From positions 34,091-98,090 of the forward strand of contig QNGE01000972.1 in the NCBI GenBank assembly GCA_008508345.1: a stretch of 64,000 bases of DNA, in the 5' to 3' direction. The number at the start of each line of letters is the position of its first letter. Position 1 is the stretch's first letter. The DNA is from Paragonimus westermani (lineage: Eukaryota; Platyhelminthes; Trematoda; Plagiorchiida; Troglotrematidae). Position numbers and translations under genes: made by a program. Below are positions 38,901 through 53,900 of the stretch, piece by piece. The notes beneath the pieces are model-generated. The model had not been told where the DNA came from, made no database searches, and worked only from the letters and a program-made list of their open reading frames with translations.

Positions 38901-41900
38901 CCAATCTACCAAAACTCTTTCTTGGTATTGTTTGACACATTCTCACCTTCATATGCACCCGACTGTTCATTTCCTGTTAACTGGTGGCCAGTAGCAGACT
39001 CGTGTTTGGCTGCTCCATTGTGAACGTTCTTCCGCCGGATAACCTGTGTATCCGGTTAAATCATAGTCAAGGTGAGAGACCACCGTCTTTGTAACGTTGC
39101 CAAACAGTACTGTATAAATTTCCATCCTTTCGAGTGTTTTTTTTTCTGGCACTTTTTTGAAATTCATAGATGGTCCGGTTAACCCGACCTTTTGGATAAG
39201 CGTTATTGGAGTTGTCGAATGCGCGTTACTGAGTGAACTATCTTAAATCGACAAGAACCAATTAATCGTAACATTGACTGAAATGAACCACTGAGTGAAA
39301 GCTAGTGCGTGTGATCGATCTGACTCAGTAAGTTTTCACTTATCGATGCGCACAATATATCTATATATCGGCACTAAAAGTTGGAAACAGGTTGCAAACT
39401 TGAATGAAGCTGCGTGGATCATTGTTCGCATAGATGAAACTCTCTTTCATCGTTAGAAACGGCAACGATGACAAAAGCTTATGAACACTGAGCTGAAAGG
39501 AACTTGGAAAAATCCTTAGATCCCCAGATTTGTACATTTGAAACGATCTTTCGTCGTTTTCCGCCCACTCAATTCACCAATACTGTTCGGCCCTTGAGGT
39601 TGTGGACACCCTCACATACTTGGGTAGCACTATCTCGTCAGCTTTTTACTAGTACCGACTTGAGAACAGCGGGGATAGCAAAGACACAAAGTTACTTTTT
39701 TCAACCTGCGTCAACTGTGACGTCGAAAATACACGCGGTTGTCGTTGAAAGAACGGGTATATAATGCTTGTGTACATTCTGTTTTGCTCTATGGTCCGGA
39801 AATGTGGCGTGTTCGCAACTAAGATGTCAACGGACTCGCTGTTTAACCTTCGTTGTCTCCTCCAATTAGCTCACAAAAAGTAGACTGATGGCGTGAGCAA
39901 CGCAGTCGTTCACTATCGCGTATTCCAGAATGCTCGGGGTGCGTGATGAACTGTTCGACTGCTCACGTTACACAGCCTGCGATGGTTGTGTTACGTATTC
40001 CGTATGCCACCTGATCGTTTACTCTAATCGGCATTATATAGTGAGACCACCAACAGTTGGGTGAAACCACGTAGTGGTCTGGCAACAAAATAGTCACGAA
40101 ATATGACGACCCTGACTACTCCACTGGGCAAAGTGGATAGGTGTTGTATGTCCGACAGGAGTCCTCGTGAACACTCAAATTGTCGGTTAGGAAAGCTATC
40201 CGGGTAACTCCTCATAGTGGATAGAACGAAATACTATCGTAAATGTGCCAGTAGTCCGGAGGGCAGATGCAAACCCAATACATCATTCAGCAAACCTAAA
40301 CGAATAACCAAGACCACGTCCACAACGTGAAAACTGTGACGGAACGGCACACACAAGAGCTCGTACAAGTCACACAAGGGTTAACAGCCATACACTCGGA
40401 CTCTTAAAACATGAACAACAAATTCAACCAGAAGGTGTAAGGAATGCAATTGAACAAACTAATAAAGATGCGGGTAACAGCATAAAAAAACATCGAACAA
40501 AAAATGGTATTCACTGTGAAAATGAAGGATAGTAATGGATAGCTGTTTAGTCGACTGAAAAATTGGGCGTTTTATGGGTGTTCCCTCAGGTGACTAGGTC
40601 AGTTAGTATTAAAAACGGTTTCAAAAAGGACTATGAAAACACAGTCAGGGATTAACTGTGGGATAGAGCAGTTTTCGATGTATATTATGGTTGTCATCCC
40701 ATTAAATTCTTATGAAGACAGGGAATGCATGAGACCAACTTAAGGGAGAGGCACAGCAAAGAGAGGAACGTAAATTTATGGTGTGACAAAATATGGGCAA
40801 TTGGCGGACAGACCTTGAAGCACAATTCACTTATGACTTCCTAACAAATACTACGGGACGTTCATACTTCAACTTAGCAAGGCAGCTGCATACTAGACAC
40901 AAGCAAAATGCAGTAGGAGGGCTTGGCAACAAAAGTTGGACGGTGTGAACCTAGGGTTAGGACATCGCTACCGAGGGAGATAAAGGGCGTGAACCATTAG
41001 CCCCTGTGTACGCAGTATTGCAGACATAGTTTGATCAGTATAGCTGCTCCGACGACCAAAGTTTCAGGGGGTTGACATCATGAGAACACAGTGAAACACT
41101 GACGGGAGAAATCGATACAACATTCTGTTAGGTTAGTCTTCTTTCTCTTTTGATTAATTGGATTAAAAGAACACAGTGCTTTGAGTGTAACTTTGCAGGC
41201 GGAACAGATTACCGTCGTACATAACAATTTGATTGCCACGTATGCGGCGGAAGACTTGAACTAGAGGAAAACAATCGTGTCAACCAAAAAGTAATTGTGC
41301 ACAATACTCTCTGTCACCAACCGGTCATCGGGAAATGCGCTATATCATCTAGATGGATAAACGTCTAAATAGATTTTATAGGTGGATTGCCGCTAGGACA
41401 TTGCGGATGAGAGAACAATTTGTTTGCGGTCACAACCGGGCGCACACTTTAACCTCGAGTATTGAAGGCAGTAAAAAATTTTCCATTAAGGCTTACTATC
41501 CGGCGGCAATTCTGAGCATTAGGTAACTGAAGTAAGAAAAAAGGTTAAAAATAAATCAAACCACAAGGTGAATTTACTGTTGTTCGGAGGCAGTTCTTAA
41601 CCAATTCGATACGTACTTAGTAACGTCAGTTGATTTGTTTGGAGAGTCGGACAGAATAACTGGTGACACATTGGAAGCACCAATCCGCTGTAAGAATGGA
41701 GACAGGAGATAAAAACAAGTATGACAGAATGCTACAACTGAAATTAGATACAAAAATCATCACCTATTTGTAAATGCAAACCGAAGGTGAGACTAACTCT
41801 TCGAAAAACCCAACAGAAAAACATGAAAGGTATTGGTGAATGCGAACAAGAATTTGTTCTGCAGACAGGCTGTACTTTATGTAAAGTGGACACCACTCGC

Positions 41901-44900
41901 ATTTATTGGCAGCTTTTGTCTTCAGACAAGTATAAAAAGCACTAAACTCGAGTTTAACTCTCGGCACTAATGCATGCCTTCATCATGACAAGAATATGAG
42001 CTCCGACAAACGTTCTCCTGAGGTAATCATGTTGTAGTTAAACGCTCAGTCACACTCGTTTGCGAGAAATGTTCAGTCTGGTCGATTGCCTCAAGAGGAG
42101 ACAGAGAAACAGTCCTGCTACCTTCAATCGGGTACCGCACGCCTAGGGCTTTACAATCAAGTTGTAGTCGCGGAATTTGTTATTCCGAAGACCCAATGAG
42201 AAACCTGGTTAACACGGATAAGAGCTGAATTCCTGTAGTAATTCGTCGGGTAAGTCAAGGCCTACTGACTTAAAAGTCTTTACATAGTTGGGAACATACA
42301 GAATTGGCTGGAGATACATGGAGAGCATGAACCAAACCATCTGTAAAGTGACACTAACAGGGAAACTACGAATTTGATTAAAAAGCAGCCATTTTTAGGT
42401 TTTGTAAATGTGGACCGTTGTACAACAAATTTCTTCAGGTAAGCGCACCCCGACATAACGACACAGCCATGTGGAAACAGGGAGTAACAGAGGTACGTGT
42501 GAAAATAATGCGTGCAAAGCGGGCTGAAAACTTAGCCGTGAACAAAGAATGAACGTATGTAACTACAGCAGCCAAATCGGACCGCTTTCATTGGTTGACT
42601 CGGATATCCCGTATGTGTGCCAAGCTATCGCTTGCCAACCAGTACTCGTGGTCGCATAGGCTAGAAGGAACAGCCTATTGGTCAGTACATGATCAAGATT
42701 CAAGGCATGAAAGCTTTGACGTTAAAGCCAGTTCAAGTGAAATGTTCCAGTTTTCATCTAGATGATAATGTTGAATATTACCAAAACTTACAGTCAATGA
42801 TGCAGGCGCCTTGATTTGATTTTTGTTCACGTGCTAACTGTTTCCGTTTTCTTCACTGTTTTCAAGAGGTCATTTTGTTATCTAGTTTATTGTGGTGCTG
42901 ATGCCAACTACCTTCCAACGGGGTTGAACATGAATCATACATCGTCATTCAAAACTTACTGAACGATTATGTTCGCTAGGCAATGTATGATATATATGTG
43001 GTTCCTAGTTTGCGAAGAACACTGGGACTGTTGACGATGTATGACATTCTTTCGGTCAAATTAAGCCGATCACCCAAATAGAACTGAATCCTGCAATCCA
43101 TAGACAGATGATAAAACAATGTAATGTGTACGGAAACAATACCACACTGCAAGAAGTACAAAAGTCCGACTGTCAAGGTATCTATCTAATAAACACTCTG
43201 TGGAAGTGAGTGTACTACTGATTAGACTGACCATTAAGAAATTTGCCCTTGAAGAGACAGCACATGACCTTAATGTTCAAACTTGGCTAGCATAGTTTAT
43301 CGGCAATTTTAACATCATGAAACTGCTTCGGTAAGTAGTATGCCCTCACGATACAACATCAATATTAGCCGATAGTCGACTTTGTTAAGGTCTCCATCTA
43401 GCACCAAATGATCGAATGGATTCCACTGCACCATTGTCAGAAGGCACATCGGTTACGTCCGCGTGTCTACAATATATCAGACTTTTTGGTTCGGCAAATA
43501 AAATTCCCTTAGACTCAAGCAATTCAATAAAACGAACTGACAATGGAATCAGGAACGAACAGAGAACCTGGACTGTTGGCTGTCACTAAACGGGTCCAAT
43601 AACTCGACATGAACACCATCCAATAAGTTAACCCAAAGAAAAATTTCCGCACCAATTAAGAATCTAGAAAAAAGGATCGCTGGAATGCAATCCAAAGATG
43701 CGCTGATTGCTGAACAAATAACCCCACTATTGATACGACCAAAAAACTAAAACAAGACATCTCGGATCACTTTCGTTAGAAGTTCGTATAGGACTGGCAT
43801 ACATGGGCCAATCCTGAAATCCATTACACATTACAAAGTCGGTACATTCCTCCGTCAATCGATGTTATCAGATGGAATTTAAAAACCACCCAAACTTTTA
43901 CTTAACGAACAAGAATGAAACCGAGTACAAAGAAATACTGTTCTGAGAGGATGAAAGACACAAACACCACTTTTCACATCGATCACGATTACCAAGAAAT
44001 CCAACTCAATACCTCAGAACTAGTAACTGTTTTCACCGAGAGCACAGAACAATTGGCACCATCCATTTCCGGATTATCCTGTCACAGTAGCCGGACCCAA
44101 AGGCTCCTGAGCAATAATGTCACCACAAGTGGCTTGTGCTGCGCCGCTTGCGGCTCCAATCACATACTAATGCAGTTATACTACAATAACACCTTACCAT
44201 GTGCAGTTCTTCTTCGATATAAACCCGTTCGTCGTTGGCGATATGCGGATGACGGCTCGGATCGTCGTAGACCACGAAGAACCAGAAAATGAGAAACAAA
44301 CAGCCCAGAGAGCCTATGACGTAATGAACTAACGGCCAATGGGAGACCAAGTCTGAGCCAACAATGCGCGGCTGAGAAAGGATTCCGGCAACTGATTGTC
44401 CGATTATGGTTCCCATCTGAGAGCCTGCATAAAGAAGTGACAGGTGCACGTAAGGATAAACGGCTTATAATTAGGTGACAAAAACGGACCTCTACTGAGG
44501 GGTGCGCTTGGCACTTCAAACCTATATGTGAATTTTACAGAGCTGAGGTGGTTCGTGAACTTGCCAACCAACCCTGAACATTTTTAATGAGACTGTCTTC
44601 AACAGAAGCCGACTGAATGGTTTGAGGATACGTTCGAACAACTATGGGAATAGTGCTTTGAATTTACCTTGAGAGACTACAAAAATAAAGTCAGTAATAT
44701 TATTCCTTTTATCAAGAATGCAGTCGCTAATCATAGACCACTGAATGAGAACGCTTGACCGATTTTGGAGTATATCTTTTACATCAAGTTTTTCAGTGTT
44801 TCAAGTTATCCAGACGGCAACACGCTTTACACATCACGAATTTTACTTCTTCGCCTTTCGGACCTTCAGCAAATGATTGACAATAAACTTCGTGAGATTG

Positions 44901-47900
44901 AGTTGCACAATAATGATAATAATAACCGAGGTGAAATCCGTAAACATTTAAACAAACAGCAAAACTGAATTACAAAAAAGTACAGACACAATTCATTAAG
45001 TAATTCGGGACCAGAAGGCCTGGATCTGTGTGAAAGTCGACAGGCAGAGCGGAGACAAAGTAGAGCTGAGTGAATGCAAGTCAAAGTTTGCAAGTGAATC
45101 CAGCTGGAAATATTAAAGGAAGTATGAGGGAGACCAGTTTGTTATGATGAGTTAGGTCCAACTGAAAGCTCTTGTACACTTTAAAGCGCAGAGAACAAAT
45201 AAAATCAACGAATCGTCCACGGTAGGTTGCATTACAACGTGATGGACGCTCAAAGAGTCGGGTAACAATTGTAAAACTCCGTCAACAACAAACCGTGGAA
45301 AATAATACGTGAATGGTACTCCCAGCGAGGAAGGACACATATCGGTAAATTGACTGCTTACGTGGTGGGTGGCGGACATGAAGTTTGGAAGCGATACGAA
45401 AAAAGGGCTACCCGAGTCTGTGGAACACAATTAAAGTGAATTGACCACTTTGTACTGTTACCCAAAGCGGTCTCTAGATACTCAACGAAAAGAAGTTAAG
45501 GTGAAAGTCCGTTAATGACAAGAAGAGACAGACAATTAGTAGAAGGTTCTCGATATCTTCTATCCCTTAAAATGAAGACAATATATCCATACATTCGGGT
45601 GTGTTATGAGATAGGTTGAAAACGTCTGACCAATTCAACTAGCTGAACGAACAATCCAATAAAGCGGGCGTACAAACGGAGAAGTTCCGATGCCGAACAC
45701 CTGTTCCGTATGGTTGAGATGAAGACTGTAACCTGGAGAGCACTGGAACAAGTGGTGATGAGGTTTAACCACTAAATTGGGGTTACTGACTAAAGCTGGC
45801 TAACTGTGCGCGGAAAAGTGGAAGGGTGGGGGTGAACGTCAGGCTTGTTGAGAACTTAAAGTAATTCCCTCTGCTAACGATGTCAAATGCATCGCTGCGG
45901 CCCAAGAAACGCGTACAAACAGCAATAGATGAGGTTCCATCGAGCAACAACAGAACAGCATGAACAATACAAGCAAGAGGACAAAAGCTGTAACGTGAAT
46001 AACGTTCATCAAATTGATTACAGTTATTGTGCGGCGGTAAACGGAAGCGTGCGGTACTCAAGGGAACCATCAATGCCATAGGTCCTGGTGGTATGACCAT
46101 GTCACGTTGTGATGTGTGCGGCCGCGAATGCGTTGGCAGCCTCGCATTAGTATATCACCAGAGCCCTCACACCGTTGCCCAAGAGACAACGAGTCAGTTG
46201 AGCACAAGTAGGTTTTTCTTGTTCACATCAGGCAACGAATACCCTCGTTTAGAGCTCACCCGCTCCCATTCTCAGAAACCTAGGTACCTGTGGCCTTCCG
46301 TCCTTTATTCTGCTTTGTTGGTGCGCCGTATGATGAATGTTTTGTCTGTTTTCTTCCAACCCAACCTTACATATTGTTTTTGTTTCATATTCTCTCGAGA
46401 GTTCACTAACAAGTACTCCCATACTGGGATGTTGCTTACACTATATTTCCAATATTTTTCTTCCCAGTTCACTGGAGTCTTCCTCTGGTTATTTCCCGAG
46501 AGACAGGAGTTTCGGTTTCGAGCCACACAACAAGTGACTAGCCTGCATTAGCTGGCTAGGCACGAAGACCTCGCTCATACACCTCCTGGTTTTGTTCCTT
46601 CGGGTTTACACTGGATACGTGGTGTGTGAGTGGAACCACGAGTGGTGCAGCACAAGCCACTTTGGGTGATGACTAAGCGTATGCGTCCCTTGGCGCCGGT
46701 CATTATTACAGGCTAATCCTAACCGGATGCCGCAAACCATGATACCCGCTTTAGTCCAATTTTAAAACTATGCACGTACAACATACAATCCAGGATCGGA
46801 GGGCAAAGATGGAAGTTCAAAGAAGTCCGCTTAAATTTACCCAAACGGATTTATTCATGGTACACATAAGGAAGAAAAGGGAAAAAATTGTGTGAAACAC
46901 GTGTCCGCACAAATGTGGAAGACAGCTACCTAACAGTCGTAAAATAAACAGACGGATGTTGGCTGCCTAAGACCGGCCATTTAATGCAGGCGAACATTCG
47001 ACGCATAGGTAAGGAGAGAAAAAAATCCGAAAATTTAGCATTCTGCTATGTAGAGAAGATGGTCGCTCGATTTCGGCGTTTGTCTACAGACAAAAGTTGA
47101 TGCCAAGTGAAGATAAGAATGAATGTTGCGCAGACTTACTTCAACTGAAATCTACTGAAATTGTACCAAAGATAAACTGCACGGTGCAATCGCAACCGTT
47201 GTTGCCACTTTAAAGAAAGATAGATAGACCATGTACTTTTTCAGTTAGTATCAAGCACCTAACGAGAAAAGAGTAACTGGAACAACCATGTAAAGCAGTC
47301 TTATTAATCTGAAAATGTTAATCATTGGTGGTCATTTGGCCTAGTAACTAAGAGGGTGTCAAGCCAAGCTGTTTCAAAAACATTCTGCACAGCCCGCCTG
47401 ATTACACTGAAGAGTACCAGCTGATTACACTTTTCGGTTGGCAACATACAGGGGGATTCCTAAACCGTGCAGTATTTGGTTTGGTACTTCCGACTATCAA
47501 TCAGAAGACTAGACTGGCAACATTGTCAGCTGTGTAATCAATTTGATGAGATGGTTAATGCTGACAAACCGTCATATTGTTGAGTCACATCTGAGCTTGT
47601 GAAGAGTCAAACAGTCCGAGCAAAACCCATCTAGTATGGGCATTCCTCGTCACAAGTCGGGGCCGGAACGCGATCATGGAAGTTTCTTTTTCCATCAAGC
47701 GATCTGGTATCTGGTTTAGTGTTCTTGGTGTAGGCCTACATGCTTACCAACCTATAAAAATTGAGACAAGGGACAGTAATCCGTTTGAAATACATTTGTC
47801 GGGTAAGTGGCTAACAAAAAAAACAAACACCACACGAATAAAACGAGCATCAATGAGGGAGCTGAATCAGCAGATTTAGACAGTACAGTTCAACGCGTGA

Positions 47901-50900
47901 AACAGCGAAACAGCTCGGTGTGCTTCTTACCTCTGTCACGTAATTGATGGTTAAGATCTCTTCGCTTCAGATCTCTACCAGTCAGAATAACAGAAGACCA
48001 ACATTTTAGCACGAAGATTTGCCGTGGCAAAGGTCGTTTAGGAACGTTACCTAACATTTCGTTTGAATGTCAGTTGGTGCAAAAATACATCGCGACAGAG
48101 AATCTAACGGGAAAAACTCCTCAGGATGGAACAGGGTGATCAATAGCATAACAGACAAATGCTCAGCTAGACCAGCGGAAGGCCACAAGACGAAACTGCT
48201 ATGCGAACATTAAGATGCATCTGGCGGGTGCTGGTCCAACACGCTAGAATGGCAAGCCAACTGTGCGGTTGACACCAGAGATGCATGTACATAACCAGAC
48301 TGAAAAAGATTTACGAAGTGTAAGTGTGACTGCCCAACAAATTTTCATCCCTAACGGCTTAGTATTGGGATCGCTTTGACAGGAAACTATTCGCATTAGG
48401 GGGTTTACATGCTGCAAATAGAATATATCAACCCAAACAACGTCGTTTTTACTTTAAGATGACATCCTCCAAAACGGTATGACAAATCGAAAGAATCATA
48501 TCTATTTCTTAAAGTATATTGCCCATTCAATCTGAAAGTCATGGCGTAGAAAGAACTTGACAACAATAACACGTCAAACCAACGGTTAAAAACAAGAATA
48601 AATTTCGGGCAACCTATCATTACGTGTCTGCCCGTAATTAGTGACTGTGACACAGTGTCTGTTCGCGTGCGTAGTTCAAGCAAACTGACACAACTTAACA
48701 CTTTGGCTAAAAATGACCTATCGATGAGAAAACACTCTTACGGTGCCTCTTCTGTGACGGCACCTGTTTAACAGTGAACAACCTTCAGCCTTGGTCTACG
48801 CAAAAGCTGAAATGAAATGTAACTACAGCTTACCCAAACACAGCACTTGAGAACTATACACGAACTATGCGTAGAAGCTGTCACATTGAAGTACCGGTGA
48901 GAACGGTATGAACTGAGACTCGCCTGGAGACAAAACGGGAAATGGAAGATCAGGAGGTCCAGGGGCTCAACTGATTGAATCGTGAGGTACAAGCAAGCAA
49001 ACAAGTGAAAGCCGCGAAGAAACTGCCTTGTTGGTGTGGCCTTACAGTAACTGGTGATTCAAGTGGTTATCGACAGATTGCAGTCAAGTTGACGTTGAAC
49101 TTTTGGGTGTAGACGTGAGATCAAGGTAAAAATCTTATCCCTCCGAGTTAATTATTTTTAGGTTGTGGTTTTCCGTATTTTAACACTTAAATCTCACTGA
49201 GGTACTGTTGCGGTCAGCGATGACACCGGTATTAACAGAGCGACACATTTCAAAGCATCACGACTATAGGCGTTTGATAAATAGATGCATCGATCGAAAC
49301 AGGGGATAGGTCTCTTATTGAATAACGAGCTGCAGCAATTTTTAACAACTCGAAGCAGGCAGGTTGGTACGGGCTCGGTCAGCTGAATCGGACGATACAA
49401 AAGTGTCTGATAATGACAGTTTTTATGCTCCCGCCGATTACCAACAGGTAAAGCATACACACCAGGTATCCAACCACTTGGATGCATCCGGCAAAGTTCA
49501 GGTCAAACGGCTTAGCATTACCTTCTCAGTACGTTCGGATGGTTTTGACTACCACACACCCAGCTAGTCATACATACGAAATGAATGAGCGTTGAGTACC
49601 GGTCACACACAACTAGCTTCAGTCGTCCAAGGCATCGTTCGATCAGTGGGTGGGATGCTGGGTATGGCGGACAGATGAAGGTCAATAACCGGAATAGTCT
49701 GGTTGCAACGCATGATATACAATAAACACAAATTGTCACAGTTCGAGGTGACCGGTTGACTGGCTGTAATATAAGAGACTGGTTACTGCGTTCGAACAAT
49801 AGCACACGACGAAGCGCGCATTTGGTTACCATCGCACCATTACGTCCGTCACAACCAGAATGGACCTTGACACGGTATGACGGCTTGCACATCTCGATGC
49901 CTTATTGGACTAAACTGGATGAAATGATGACCACACCAACAGAGTTACTCATACCCGCCAGGCCAATAGGTGGAGATCTGACAAACCACAGTCTCCTGGT
50001 CCTCCAGGTTGAAGGTTGGAAGAAAGCTGGCATCCCTTACCGAAAAATTTATCACTTCTGGTACACCGCCACCCACCCGCTGTCTTGCGATGCAGACTTT
50101 GGAGCCAAAGGCTTTGGTTGAGAACCCTAATTATTCTCCTGGCAGTATCACAGCTTACATACGACCATAAATAATCAGAACACGTGCACCGCTGGCCTAC
50201 AGCTGTTGTATTTCTCGACCATAAAGGTGCGTTCGATTCGGTCGATCGATCTACACTTTTAGAGTCGCCTAAACGCAAGGGTGCACCGGTCAAATACGTG
50301 AATAAACTGCCGGCGCGTTATCCTCATACTTCAGCTCAGGTTACGGTTTACGGTGAACTGTCTGGCAGTTTCAGCGCCAGGAGCGGCGTGTGTCAAGGCT
50401 GTCTACCCTCAACACTCTTATTCAATTTCGTCATTGACTAAGGAATAAACGCGTAAGTAACAAGGAGGTTAGAAGGCGGGTGTTTGGCACTGATTGTCAA
50501 ACGAGTATTTTTGTTCACTCCTTACATTTTCACCGACTTGGATGATTAAGGATGCCAGCTAGTCGCCTACCAATCCAAGCACTCTGCCAAAGCTGCGGCT
50601 GATTGGCGCAAGGTGCGAGGTGGACAGAGGACGACCTGATGTACAGAAGTATAAACTTTCACGAAGGGGTTGACCATTGTAGGTCGGGTTCGCCTCCCGG
50701 GCTGGGGCCCTCGAGACTCAAAGAATCGTTGGCTTGAGACGTTAAGTGAGGTGGTGGCTAACCGAGCTCAGTTGTGTGAAGGTTGTTGTTCGGCCGAGTT
50801 GTCTGTGAAGCAAGTATACTTAATGACGCGGGACAGTTAAATCCGCAAGGAATCTGTCTTGCTGATGACACCTTACTTTCACCTATAGCTCGGTTGCTTG

Positions 50901-53900
50901 TTTGCAAGGTGTAGGCACCTTGATGTTTGAACACAGCAATTTGGTCCCTTCCCGTTCCCTTCCTTTCCATCCTTTCTTCGTGGTTGCGTAGCAGTTAAGC
51001 ATCAGTGTGAACCACTGTCTATGATGATGGTGATGATGATGATAATGCACCATTACACGAATGTAAAGTCTCCGCAGGTACCAGGCCGAAATATACGTAC
51101 TAGGCGGACCGAAATGGGTAATGGCCTCTTGTCCTGCGCTCTCAGCGAATTGGATGATGAGTATGCGTCAGAATACATATGTAACCCACTACTCATGTCA
51201 GCGGAAGAATATGAAGTATCTTTAAAGCACTAATATGTTTCTATATGTTTCCCCAAACGACATCTAATGCTTGTCACAAACCACCAGATGACATAAAACA
51301 CAGCAATCACAACTTTCCTAAGGTTGAATTTACGCGACTAATCAACATGATTTCAGTCAAATCTATATGTTCCCTGTAAGCGTTCTAGGCGCACTGCATT
51401 GAAACGTTTTAATTAGCAAAGTTCACAACTAGACTGCCTACATATACTAAGAATTTGAAGTTATTTTTATGGCTTTTGAGGACTGGATGCAGAATGATGA
51501 GGTAAGTGGGCGTCAATCAAAGTTCTAGTTACATTCAGGCCCTTTCGAGCGAACTGACCAAGGTAGTTTGTATTTGCAGGATCATCTAACATAGTTTTAG
51601 CTGATATCGAGCTCTATCACGATTCACGGTCGGAATCACCATCTCCTAGCGCTTGCTAAAGACAATGAAATTCAAAACTTCTACAAGCAAGATCTCAGTC
51701 AGAAGATGTTATGAGAGTTTTACATTCCAAAATTTCGATGATTGCAGATAGTGACTTTAGTCGGGAAGCAAACGAACTGCTGAAGCATAATGCTTAAGAA
51801 AAACTGCGCTCTCCAAGATTACTGTTCACACGGATGACTGAGTTCAGGTTTAAACAGGTTTCATCGGAAACGGACGATTTTTGGAGAAACACTAAAAGTA
51901 ACGTTCGACGTTCGCCAGGGAATATAGCAACCATCCCGTACCATTATGGTGAAAGAAATCAGCATACAGACGAGTACTCACCAACAAAAACCACCGGAGA
52001 GTCAGTTTCGCCAAAAATAAATCACGTGGTTTAATAAACCATCTCATAAAACGACCTGCTGGGCCCGAACATGTGATGACCAAGAACAATAGGAGATTAT
52101 TATGAAGTGAAACCAAGGTAAAGGTGGACAGCGAAAATCGCACTTTACTAACCAGAGAAACACATTTGGGATCGTCGACTGAAGAAGCAATTAGCGGTTG
52201 TTAACAGTACTCCAAAACATCCTACTAGCTTGCGTGGCAAGTTGAGTTCAAGCGAACGTTGCAAGTCTACTAACTGGCCAAGACGACAGCTGGGCAACAT
52301 ATGTGAGATATTAATTGCCTTCAGATAATAATAATAATAATAATCTTGACATGTTTTCAAAAATGTTTCTTTTTTTAAAGTCTTCTTGGGAAATGGCAGT
52401 TGGGTAGGCGAAACTTGGAAGTAAACGTGAGTTTTTATTACGAAGAGTGGTCACTGACTTACGCGAAACGAAATTATCATAATCAATGCTGAGGAGCTCG
52501 CAGCATGTCGCTCATAATAAGGGATTTCATGTAAATAAATGACCAGGCGAGGAAGTGCTGATCTTAACCTCACATGTATGTTCAGCGGCGACTCATGTAG
52601 CTGTACATTGAATAGTCCACATTAAAAACTCAGACTTTTTGCACTTTTTAAATGGAAAAACAAAATGACGCAATTTAGTTTCAGTAAATATACGAGAATC
52701 AATCCATATAGCTCTCTGGATAGGTTGCAGCGTAACACAAACCATGATGAACAATATGATAGAACAGCTCCCCCATTCACAACGTTCGACCCGACTTGAG
52801 CACAGCATACATTTGTTAGAATACAAACTAGGCTGACATGGTGAGCGACAAGTTGTGTTCTCTCTAAGGGGTGTTTCGTACACCACGTAACGGATATTGT
52901 AAGGCAGAAAGTTCCAAAAACAAGTTGCTTATTTGTTAAAAAAGTTTAAGCTGATGATAAGTGACATCTATCCAGATTACTTGATTGGTTCATCGGAAAA
53001 TCGGCTCGCAGTTGGTGAGATAATGTGAATCGCTCACGGTAACCGTACGAAAAGTTTGTTTACCATTGTTTTCGCTGGTGTCTGCGTAACAAAGTAGTGT
53101 CTACGAAAATCGTCAACTCTGACGTATGTTCAGTAGGTTGTGTGGACAAACCAATATTACATTGCTGAACATTATCCTCAGACTGACACTGTTTACTAAA
53201 CTACAACCCTGTTGTCAATGCCCAAGCGACTTCCCAAGGGGGCAAGATCAACAACAGTAAGGTAGCATCTGTTCACCACACGTATACACGCTAGCTGATA
53301 CACATCCACTGCGGCTGTCAGATAAAATTAACAACATCCTATTCGATGATATACTCACTTCACTTGTTTGCACTGTGCACTCGACGCTGAGACCTACCCG
53401 TTCTGGATCCAAGATGGTGAGGCAAAGTTACTCGATCACAGCCTAATGACACTTTAATTGACAATACTTCTGGTCCGTAACAATCAATACTGGTCATCTG
53501 CAAGTGAGTCGGTCAAAAGTATTCTTGAAACACAAACCGTGCAGAAGGGACATATTGTTCGATGTATTCCTTCATTATATAGCCAAAAAGTCAAAAGTAG
53601 ACGCTCATAAATTGATACGGTTGAACACAATAACACAAGCACCATTGCTTTGAGCAAACTTCAGTCCATTCAAACGAGTGCAGATCTTGAGTTGAAACCA
53701 GTGTACTCAAGTTGATTGCTATCGTCATTCCTAATGGTAATGAACTGATTATGTACAACATACCCTAGCACTGATTAACTCCAAGACTGCAAAATGTGGG
53801 TTTTCATGCTAACAATTCGTCTTTCGACGTTTTGTGTTCGTCACGAACGACTTTGTGTAACTCGGGTGCTAATTTATTCATAGAAGAAAACATACAGTTA

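Larger units (their letters stand above)
32194..44197 (-). other. Long transporter intron (12 kb) rich in dead transposon pieces
   Basis: Holds LINE fragments at 32570-32955 (+), 33618-33900 (-) and 39585-40260 (+) and an integrase-like relic near 41345-41515 (+). Between these nothing is recognised. The 144-residue frame at 35695-36129 and the frame at 37210-37527 match no family that I know. Confidence 0.55.

Noticed and set aside
43915..44292. 125-codon + strand frame at 43915-44292
   Set aside because: Partly the antisense of the transporter exon at 44198-44424. It has no match of its own.
46027..46551. 174-codon + strand frame as a full protein
   Set aside because: Only the C2H2-like motif is recognisable. 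The remainder looks like translated non-coding sequence, so only the motif was listed.
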